Assembly (NCBI RefSeq): GCF_032854445.1 | Contig: NC_088295.1 | Span: forward strand, 44,381,385-44,441,384 | Length of the DNA stretch: 60,000 bases | Direction of reading: 5' to 3' | Source of the DNA: Liolophura sinensis | Taxonomy: Eukaryota; Mollusca; Polyplacophora; Chitonida; Chitonidae | Shown: piece after piece, positions 26,501-38,500 of the stretch | How positions within the stretch are numbered: position 1 is the first letter of the stretch | How the letters are laid out: every line of letters starts with the position of its first letter | Position numbers and translations under genes: made by a program | Notes under the pieces: model-generated | Database searches by the model: none | What the model was told of the DNA's origin: nothing | What the model saw: only the letters and a program-made list of their open reading frames with translations

Positions 26501-29500
26501 TTTAAAATTCAATATGGTAAGATAATATTCACATGATTTTGATTCTAACATATAACAGTCATTACGTCGTGTGAATAATTTCAGGATCAATTTAAAGGCC
26601 ACCCACTTTCTTTCTCTTATTGTTTTTTTATTTGTTTGGTGGTTTAAGCTGTACTCAGATCTGCTTACCCCTAGTGAGTGTAATGACTCAAGTCCACGTG
26701 TACAAATCAATGTTTATGAGTACAAAATCAAAACAACCATGTGACAAATTATATTTTTCTTTAAAATCATTTCAAATACAACAATACAAAATAAAGATTT
26801 AATTCAAATTTTATTTGTGCGATTAAAACAGAGATATGAGAAATTTCAGAAAATGAGACTAAGGTACCCTGCAAAAAGACATGTTTGGTGTCTTAGTTTG
26901 GGTCATTAAGAGGAAAATTTTGAATGTTATAGTCCATTCGCCATTGTCTTTCAAAATAATGAGACAGAACTACGAGGGATTCAGTACATTTAGCTGGTGT
27001 ATAATCTTTGATATGTTCTGTATATTTTCTGTGATCTGAGGCTTATATCGACTGGCTTGTTGTGCTGTAAAAATGTTGCACATCTGCACAAATGTCCCAT
27101 ATGGATACCCTTAAATAGTGACAGGAGTAATCTTGAGTTCATTGAGTTGAATGCCATTCTAGGCCAACAGAAAACTAACTTTTCAGAGCCCTGCACTGAT
27201 CATGTGATGATGTGGATTTGTACAGCTAAGAAGCTGTAAATTCTGAGAATTAGGTATTTGTTCAAGAATTTCTGACTGTAAGTGACATTCTGTGCTTTTA
27301 CATACGTGTCTTTTTCAGGCACATCACTGCTAGCCATTTGATCAATTCCCATTAGGCCAGGAAAAGTGCGCTCAATGGCAAGGGTTGAGACAAAAAGTAA
27401 GGGTTGAGTAAACAAGATATATTAATTTGCAAGTTGGGAGTTTCCTACTGAATTCTTGCTGTAATGGGAATACTAAAATAGTGGATCAGATACTAAAAAC
27501 GGACATGCATAAAAAAAAAAAAACAAATCGGACTAGATTTTATTTTCTTCCATGTATGGTGATTAAGCATATTATCTACTTTGCTGGCATACAATCATAT
27601 TTTCTACATCTCTCGTGTACAAAATCATACAAGTAGGCAGGTCTGTGGACTCAAGAATATTTCACTTCTACCATGACGGTCAGCACTATGGTGGGAGGAA
27701 ACCAGACAGACCCTGGAAGGAAACCCACGGCCATCCACAGTTTACTGGCAGACATTCCCACGACTGGAGACATGGCCCCCACATTCTCTTCAAGTCATGT
27801 GGTGACAGTTCACCAAACAATTTCACGGAAATGTTTTTCTATCAAAACTTCTTTTGGCTATAATTTACCCAAGACCTGGAGACAGCATCTTCATGGTCAA
27901 ACAGAGTGAACTGTCTGATCTTCTCTATAACGTCATTGACCTTGGTCTTCAGGACAGTGTTGACCTGCTGGCTGAGTTGTGTTAACTTCAAAGTAGCAGC
28001 ATGAACTTGGTGGAGAAAGGCATCTGTCAATCAAAAATATTTCAAAATTTGAATATCTTAGGTCGACCCTAGAAATGCAATAGTACTACTTTGACAGCCC
28101 ACTTAAGTGTACTATTATTTGGTCAGCGACAAGGATAAAAAAAAGTAACCATATGATTAGCAAATAAATATATTCTGGCTGACAATTCCAGTAAATGGAA
28201 ACAATAGGTTTTAAAAAATTGTCAATCCTAATGAGAGATTCAATTCACAGATTCTGCCTGCCCCCACAGTTCTAAGTCTGTTTCAAATTTAAGCCCAAAC
28301 CTTTGTGGGGCAATCCTACACGCTACAAACAAATCATACAGTGATGACCACAATTGTTATATTGTTATAGATTGTTATAATTTACCTTTACAGGAACAGA
28401 GTGGGGTGTCATGTATACATTTTAACTGCAAAGCTCCTTGTGTTAAAACCAAAGAATTTAACATACAGAAGATCCTTGACATAAGTACTGACCTACATGT
28501 AAATTACCCACAAGTTGTGAAAGGTGATATAAAGACAACACTTTTACACTTGCTATAGCATGCAGTAATCTGATTTTCTATCAATCCCATGCATAGTTTT
28601 GTAAACAGAAATACGCAATTCAGCAATGAGTTCCTTCAGAGGAAAATATATCAGTACAGTTTTATCAAGATACAAGCCATTTACACTGGAGTTTACTGAT
28701 GTACAGGCATGTCCATCAGCTGTCACAACAATGCCAGAGAGCTGGTGGAACAGGCATTAGTTTCGGAAACCTTACCCGGACTATGTCTACTTTGTATAAC
28801 TGATGGTTACCGGCCTGAAATGGCGTGAAAATAGAACTCTTCAGAAATGAGAGGACACTGCATGTGGCTTGGAAAACTTTCCCCTGTATTTTACCGGGGC
28901 TTGACCAAAGATACTTATCAATCAGATCTTCATCACTGAAATACATTTGTATGCTGATTTGTTACATTTATTTATGGGGCTGTGAATGGACAACACCGTT
29001 CCCCATATAGTGCATTCGCCAATACACTGTAGCTGGTAAACTTCAGACAACTGGAGAAGTAGTGGTTAGCTTGCATGTCTGACGGGATCATGCTTTGAGA
29101 CAGTTTTGGAATTCATAGGGTTGTAACAACTGTGGCTTGATACTTTCTTCCTTTTAATACATGGATAAAAATATAGGTGACTGGTCGGGAAATTTTCAAG
29201 TCTCCCTGTCACTTCCACAAATGAATTCAATGCCTTTGTCACAGGTCAACTAGACTTGTTGTCACTGCCAGCTGTGAAGCTCCTGTTAAACCAGTGACAT
29301 GTTGTGTGTTGCATGACATACCTATATTCATGCTGCTCCAAAAGAGAGTGTTAAGACCTGGCTGTAGTTGTTGTTGCACATTCCTCAGGTGAGAAGCAAA
29401 CAGTGGTTTGAGGGCCTCTGGTATGGAGTCTGACACTGCCTTGTACTGCTGCAGACAGAGTTCCAGGTGGGCCTTGTAGCTCTTAAAGCGAGACTCCAGC

Positions 29501-32500
29501 TGGATCATAGAGCTGGCTGACTCTGGCAGCTGTATTCCAAGGCGGCCCAGCCATTTGGCTTCATGGATAAGCTCCAACACTCTACAAACATAACATCAGT
29601 AATGGATATTATAGAGACATCCACAGGCTGAAGCAATATGGTTTGACCAGTTTCAAGAAGAATTCAATGATGTGTTTTGATCACTTGTCCTTAAACAACC
29701 AAAAGATAAATTTTCCATTCTTAGCAGTTAGAACTTAACAGCAGAAAATTAATGTCTAGGTTATCCACTGTCAAATATTTATAGACTGTTCCATGGCAGA
29801 TGTGACAGTGTACACACATGCTCAATATTTATTGCAAATGGACAGAAAGTATAAACTCTCAATATACAATGTTCAAAACACAAAGTTCCACAGTAGAGTC
29901 ATGCCTTTACTCAGCACCATGAACAGGAAAGAGATTTAATTTACCTGCTGAATTAAATCTCCAGTAGCTTTGTAGGTAATGAGTCAAACATTAACTAAAG
30001 AAAACATGTTTCTTTATCACATTACGCATAAAGAACATTGCATATTTTACAAGACACTGAATTTATCATAAAAAGCTAATGCACACACAAACAGAAATTA
30101 CGAGTAGACATACTTATCATCAGCATTGACAGTCATCTCTCCAGTCACTGGATGCCTCACAAGTAATGTGGCCTTCATGCCACTCTTGGCTTGCTCAATC
30201 TGCCCTTTCCACTGGGTGAACCAAAGGCTCTCGAAGGTGACCAGGGCAGTTGCCAGTCTGTTGTACCGGCGTACAAGACGAGCAAACTCTACAGAGTGGT
30301 TGACAGCCTTGTTGTCACGAAACACCTTCATTGGGTCCTCTATCTTCTTGAGGAGCTGCCGTGACCAGTGAATGGCTCCTGCCACTGGAGGAGCATTCCT
30401 AACTGTTTGAGGCTCATCCTGGAACAGTAACTTAATGATGTCATTCATATTTATGAAACTGGGGGCCATCCCACAAAGCAATGATGATTTTTCATCTTAC
30501 AGGACTTCATTACAATGCTCTGATTTCACAAAGTTATCTTAGACTTAAGTCACACTTAATCTTAACACTATTAGTATCATTACTCCTGAACTTAAATGTG
30601 AACTGCAAGACCAACTGTCAATTTTTCAAACAAAAGTCTTTGATATCTCTAGGTGTTAAAACATCCTTATTTCTCTTAATATAACATCTACTATGTGTAC
30701 ACAAATTTTCACGCCTATATCTTTGAAATCATATTTTCAAAATTTGGATTTATGCCAAAAACCACACTGTGGAACTGGCCCCTGGCCCCCAAGGGTTGCT
30801 TGGTGGACTGAAAAAGCAGACAAACCACACATGCAGGATTTCACTGACATTCATGGTCATTTATTTATGTTTAAGTATATAAACATGAGATAATTCAGAA
30901 AAATAAAGAATGGTGATTAGAGAAGAATGTCTCAAAGTAAATATAATTTCGGTGAAGAATGTCCACCATAAGCACTCTTTGAGCACTGATAAATCAACTG
31001 GACAAAACTACCAACCTTATATTTCTCATAGATCCTTTGCACCTCCTCCAGGTCTTTCTCATACCAACTGAATAGCTGGACAAATTTTTCAGAAATTGCC
31101 ACTCTAATGCCTGAACGGTTTTGGATTGGAGAAAATCTGGAAAAAAAGAAATGATGACACAGTATGAGGGAAAGTCTACCAACAACCTATGGATTGTTGC
31201 GGGTTTCCTCTCGTCACAGTGCAGGTCCCACCATAATGCAGGTCGCGTGAAGTGAAACATTCTTGAATATGCAGTAAAACACCAATCAAACAAATACATA
31301 AATTGATGATGGTAAATTATTAGTGGCATTACATGATCATCAAAACTCAACAACAATTTAGAAATAATAAATAAATAACTCTTTAAGCAAGAATTATAGG
31401 ACTGTTTCTTCATAAAGACATAAACATGAGAATAATGATCAAATGTAGTGGCACCAGTTGTCAAGTTAAAGATGACAGAATCGGTGTTCCGTGTTACCTT
31501 GTGATCACATCCAAACCCTCGTGTGTTTTCATTTTTCGTGTGAACAGAGCATGTAAATAGGCAGCCAGAAATTTCTCAAGGTCTCCCACAATTGCTTGAA
31601 AGTCCATATAGTATTCATCAAACAAAACTTTGTCCTGCAAATGAAAGGTGTATCACACAATCAAAAAATACATACAGATGAAGACAACTGATGAACTGGA
31701 TTACAGACTGAAATTTTTTGAATCAGCATCCAATGTGCAAAGAGCCATGTTTCCATAACCATAACTTAGACTAAAGGAATGTTTAGGGCTCTTGTCATAA
31801 GCAAAAGCCAGTTATTACCTGTAGCTTAGTTACACTCATGTGTATGCAGTAATTTTTGGAACAAAAGAGTGAGGGGGGTGGGGAATTGGGCACCAAAAGT
31901 ACAGCCTACATGTATGTTTAACAAATTACTACTTTTGATATTGTAGATTTACATTGTAAGACTTACAACAAAGAGCCTTCTTTTAACAGGGTTTTGGCCG
32001 TTCCATGCTTATTTTATATCTACTGGAGAGGGATATCAATAGAAAGGCTTTGATAACCCTACTAGTCTAATACAAATTAAATGACACAGTGCAGCCAAAC
32101 ATTGCAGCTCAAAATGATATCACAATGACGAGCGCAGAGGCAATCTTTCTGTGGCATCTGCCAGTCATTCATTTGTTGTATCATCATCTCTGTTCACGAT
32201 GCTGTCAGCTCATATTAACTGCTCTTAAAGCCTAATGCAAAACTTTATCCGACAAACATCAACCAACCCAAAACAAGAGAAATTACATACATACAAGAGA
32301 AAGGCATACGAAAGGTACATGCATGTGTGTTCCCAAGGAAGTTGTGAACAGCTTGGAAAGACCCAGTACTTCAATTAACCGACAGCAGCTGTGAAATAAA
32401 GCTGCTGTGTGGCCGTCAGATGCCTCACCTTTGACTCCACATCAAGCATAGTTTTTGTGGAGATCTGGGCCATACACTGTCCCATCCTCTGTAAGTTCTT

Positions 32501-35500
32501 TGCAATAACCGAGCACACACTGGGGCCATCCTCCTCTTCACCCGAAGGATAATACTGTCCTGTGGAAACAGGCAAAAGTAACATGTTCTTCATGGAACAC
32601 TTAGATACTTTTGTCGCATCACTCAAGTCTATATATTACTTCAGACAACATAAAGCAGGAACGAGTTTTACGAAGCACTGCCCATATATAAAGATTTTTC
32701 CATGTTAATTAAAATAATTGGTCAATAATCCTGGCCAAGTCTATTTATTAAAGTGTTTTAGTGTTAACACAAAAGCACAATAATATTTACAAACTAATTC
32801 TTATTCATTAACATACAGGCATTAGAATTTAATCCTTACAAACACTGATATTCAGATGCTACCACATCATGTAAAAAGAGGTTAACAAATCTGATCACAC
32901 ACTATATACATTTACATGTGTAACTACCTTGACACAACACTGAAACTGAAAAATGTGAGAAAACTCACTAAGTATGTCCAGTTCTTCAGCATTAAGCCCT
33001 CCTCTCACAGTAAACACCTCATCCCCCATCTGGTCAGACTCTCGCCCTCCACTGTTTCGGTGACTGGTTTTCTCTTCATTCTCTGATATTGAGCCTAGGT
33101 TTTTCAGCTCAGATGTCACCTGTGGCAGCATTCTGCCGTCAGTTCTGTCTGGTGTAGAGCTGTCATTGTCTGAAAAGTCTGCATGTTCAAAACGGCATGG
33201 GTTAGCAAATGCATATTTGCCACTACTTCCATGTATGTTCTTGACTATAAATGTTACTGCAAATATTGCTAAATAAACACTCATCCATGAGCGTAATAAA
33301 AAGTAACCACACAAATGTAACTTACCCCCAAAAAAGAGTAAGTAAAACTTTTCTTTTATCATTAATCATTTATCAACTTACAAGTACATGTTTTATATTA
33401 AGCACATGTTTTGTATTAAGTACATACATGTATTTGATGATATTAATTCCCATTTCAGATTCTATGGTAGAACTGATAACAGTATTCATACTGACAAAAT
33501 TTACTGCCAACAGTCTTAATTTATTCTCTCCTCTCCTACATTATTTATAATGCAGATATTAAAAGTTTTATGAGGTCTGCTAGACACTGACAGCATGTGA
33601 CATATATAAAACTGAAAGATAACATGGATGTTAATCGTATTACTATCCAAAGCATCATTATATCTGGGCTTTCATTGTATAATTACATGATAACAAAGCC
33701 TCTTGGTGCAGAAAGGATTCAACAAGTGATGTTTTTTTTTCTTCACCAAACATGATAAAAGTGTGTGTACTTTTAAAGATAACCAGAAATAGGCTCATAC
33801 CAAAGTCACACTTCCTCTGCTTATACAAATGTCCATCTTTTTCATCATGGCTATTATCTATTATGAGATCTTCCTCTCTTGGCCGAGCCATACCATTGGC
33901 AGTTGTCATCATTCTTGGGAACAGTAAAATAAATCATTTCAATCAGACAAATCAATGACGTTTACTGCAAATGTCAAGTTTGCTAATTATTACAACTATG
34001 AAATATCCACAACGAATACTTAGACTTATTTGTGTGACTAAGTGTTTAATTCTAAATCAATAATGTTTTGTTTGAATATGAACAAGAGAGATCAGTCTAA
34101 TGGTGGAAAAAACTATTGTGCCCAGATAAGTTGCATTTATGATGCTTGTCTCATCTGGTTAACAGAATTACACATAATCTAGTAATTGGAAATACCAAAG
34201 ATACGAAGACCAGAGCCAATTTTGATTCAACTGCACAAAATCTGTCATTGCACCCTTTCCTAAGATGTAAGATAAGTTGCTCTCATACATGTATTAAAAT
34301 CCTTAAAGCCTCCCACTTTAACCCATATACATATGACATGGACATACCTGCTATACTGTGACATTGTATTGATGACTTCAATGAACTGGTGAATACGGTT
34401 GCAGAAGGTGTCCATGTGTCCCATGACGGCTTCTTCATCTGCCATGGATACTCCATGACCTAATATATCTCCAAATGCAGAAGAGCCTTTCTTGGATGGG
34501 AGATTGCCACCAGTCATGCGATTCTGAATGCTACCAGCTCTCTCTGGGCGAGACCTGAAACAAATTCAAAGCTATTTCATATGTGTTGTTTACAGGAATT
34601 CTTCCTATTATGTGTTTCATTTACTATTAGAAGACGTAGAGTAGTTACACTATATAAATTGACGGGTACATAGCCTACATTTATTAAGATCCAGTAATGT
34701 CAGGAAGAATTGGGTTCAAACATGTGACATGCTCTTAGTTAAGTGTCTGTACTGAGACAGACAGGCCACTTGACCAGAGGTCCAAGGTCCTTAAACAGAT
34801 GGATAATATTATTTTGTCCTTACAGTAACTTGGGACAAAATGCACTCATTAACCTCACAAAACTTCATCCAAATTCTTTAAACTTTTTGTTCACAGAATA
34901 AAAATGATTACAACGCACTTACTTGGGTTAGCATGGCCTATAACATTACAAATGTATTTCCTTGCAAAAAATCCTTGGGACAACATTACAACAGAATAGG
35001 TTATGAACATTTTAATACTGACCTAATCAAACAGATAAATTAAAACAGCAAGACTTTCAGGTAAACATTAACCAATTTGACCAGCAAAATAATGACAAAC
35101 ATGTAAGCTAGTTTCAATTAACAATTAACATCCTCTATGTGTAACTATTACAAACCTGTTAGTGACGTTCCCACCCAGTCCTTTATCCCCAAAGCTACTG
35201 AAGGACGGGAAGTGGGATAGATTGGGAGCTGTTCCAAGTGAGTCCCTCAAAGAACGCAGAGCATCTCTGTAGGTGGACTGGAGAGATAGACAGGCCTTCA
35301 GCTTTCCAAACAAACTGTCATCAGACAAACTATCGTCTCGACTTTCTTTGCTTTTATTACTCCTAGGAGCTCCAGGCTGGAAAAGAAACGTCATAATTTA
35401 CAATTGGCAAATCTGGCATGTATATGATTGTATGAATCTCTCAATAAATATCTTTAAGGAGAAAACTTCCATATTTTGCACTAAAAACAATTCTATTTTC

Positions 35501-38500
35501 TTGCACGAAGTCATCCTACCTTCCAATCTTTAAAACTTCTTGCTAAATTCTTCTTGCTAAAGATGAATGCAAGTCTCAGAATCAGGCAAAATCTGCCAAC
35601 TTAGCCGTGTTTAAAATCTTAGGTGAAATACAATAATCTGATCGACTATCCCTGAAGAGGTTCCAGGCAAAACTTAAAATGATTTCTTCTTAGTTTGCTA
35701 ATACAGAGAAATCAAACTGAAACTTTGCTGACATTGTCAATACCTTTAATCTTGATTCCACTTGATTCCTAAAATGCCTTGGTTGTGAATCTGTTATTGT
35801 GGCATCCTCTCTTTCTTTGATCTCATTGGCAACCTTTTCCCAAAGAACATCATTCCCATCACGTGATGAGGTGTCAGATTTGATGTACTCCTTACAAGCA
35901 ATTACCAGCTGGTTTGTCACCTGAAAACGCAACATAATATGCATCATTATCATTTACTCTCATGAATCCCATAGTGAAAATACTGGAGAACTAGTACGGG
36001 CCAAAAAAAAAAAATTTTGTGGGAGTTTTAAGAGATTTAAAACCTCTTTGCATAGCTCAATTTTTAAGCAAACAGGCACCTTAAGCATGTTTTGGGCTTT
36101 TTTCTTTCAAGAAAGCTCTGACTTTTAGACATCTTTCAGGCAAGTAAATAATATACCCCTGAAAATCAACTTTAAAATGTTTTCACAATCATATTTCAAG
36201 TCAAGTCTACATGTACCAGAGTGGCTGACATCTCCAATCATGAAAAGCCAATCATGGATATAGTAGATCCTAGAAATAAAAGGCCTTCATGTTTTATTGT
36301 GTTTTGATTAAAACCAATACAGCCCTAAAAGAAGCAGGCCCAATACTTGAAATGAAGAGCAAGTATAAAATTTCATTATTGAGACAATAAAAATTAAAAG
36401 GTATGTAAAGAGTGCAGAATTCCATGCACAGAGAGCTGTTCAGCAAATTTGTCAAGAAATGCAATGAATGAGTGAAATGTACAAATGACCATACTCTCAC
36501 AAATACTTAGATATAGAGCCATGCTTACCTTAGTAAACAACAAGCCAAGAAATCCAGTCCTGTTATAAAACCTGGAGATTGAGTCCATCTGCTTCACACA
36601 TGTTATCAGTCCTGGAATAGCTGTATTGATAATTTGAGATGGACTGGCATTTTGGTACAGCTGGATTAAGTACCGACGCAGAGACTCCAGATACTTCACT
36701 TTGTCTTTGGTTTCATTCATTGCATCAGTGATTCTAGGATGCAAAAATACATGCGATTCAATGTTTGGAATTCATGTAGTGTTTTCATTAATCTGACTTA
36801 ATATTGTACATGTATATCAAATTCTGATATATAAATTCCTGTTTTTTTGTGTTTCTCTTTTCAGACTTACAGTGTTTAAATATGCCCTATTCAAGATGTA
36901 TACATTTCACATGAAAGTATTCATATACTGGAGTCGGTGGAGCAAAACTGTTTGGGGTTTTGGCCTTTCTTCATAGCTCTGGCTATGAAAAATAGACTAA
37001 CTACATGTAAATGATAATTTAAAAAAAAAGATGACAACAGAGACCCAAATCAATTAAATGAGTGTCTCAAGCTGTGACAAACTGCCTTTAGGTTAAAACT
37101 TCTCAGTTTAAAAAACATTATCTGCATTGCCTGTATATGTACCAGCACATCACCTTGTTTACAGGAATATGTGATTCCTGTTAATATGTAAGGTTACAAT
37201 ATCATAACGGAATGCAGTAAGTACCACTGTAGCATGGCATCTGTATGCTGTGGCATGATGGAGTAACTTAACTGTTCATTAGCCATTGCTAAAGGATATT
37301 TAATAAATAAATCAGATTGTCAATCTGGTGCAAGCAGAATTAATTTGTTTGTTAGTATGATCTACAACCCACCCAGCATCAATAATCTTCCATTTCTTGA
37401 GCAGTCGAGATTTGGCTGTTATCAATGTGCTGATAACAGCCTTGCACTCTTTACTTTTCAGCTGTTCTGTTATGCTGGTAAGTAACCGCTGACGCCGCCT
37501 CCATCTGTCCAGTTCAGAGAGTGGTCCAGCATTGTGATCAATAAACCTAAAACCATCAAATGAAAAGATAAAATATGATGTGAAATAGACCAGTAGGGCC
37601 AAAAATGGATTCTGCCATACATATTAGTTGTCATAACAAGGCATGACTCAACATTACATTTACAATGGTTGGTATTTTGTGAGTTCAGAGTTTACTCACC
37701 TATCATCAGCCTCTTCCAACAGAATACCTTCAATGGTATTTATCCAGCTGGCCACTAAATCTTCATACTCTCCTATCAACTGAGGATCCAGCACAGCAGC
37801 TCTTTGCTGCTTGAAGTCATTGACAATCACATTTTCTGGCTGCTTCAACACCTGTGAACGTTCATAATGTGATGAATTTTAATATATAGTGGACATCACA
37901 ACTGCATATATAAAATAGAGACAAGTTAAATGCAATTATAATTAAAAGAGAAATTGGTAAATGACATAAAATGTAGCCACTAACTTATTTTTTTTTTTGA
38001 TTTTGAGAGTTTACTGGTCTAAGAAAGGATTAAGGTTTTTTCAGGTGTGACTCAAAAAGGATGATGTAAATTGTTTCACTACCAAAAGAAATATTTTGCG
38101 TCATTTCCTTACCTCTAAAACTGCACTTTTTGGCGAGATTTTAGGTCATTTACCATGATTACAAAACTTGAATTTGTGAATTTAAGGTTAGTTGGCTTTA
38201 ATTATTACTGTGGGGTGTGAGTTACTGAAGAACTGAATTTATAATTAAATTGTCACACTGCACAACTGCATATTTGGGGATGCAATAAATATATTACAAT
38301 ACCCACATAGTTTATACCTTCATGTACAGTATGTCTGTTTACTTCACTGCAAGACTTAGAGAGAGTGGTGGAGAAGAGGAGTGCAGTTTAATTCGGTAAG
38401 CAAGAACTTTGATAAAGGTCAACACTAAACAGACCATTTTAACAAGAACGGGGATATTTATATTAATTATCAAATAATCCAATCTATGTATCATTTAACA

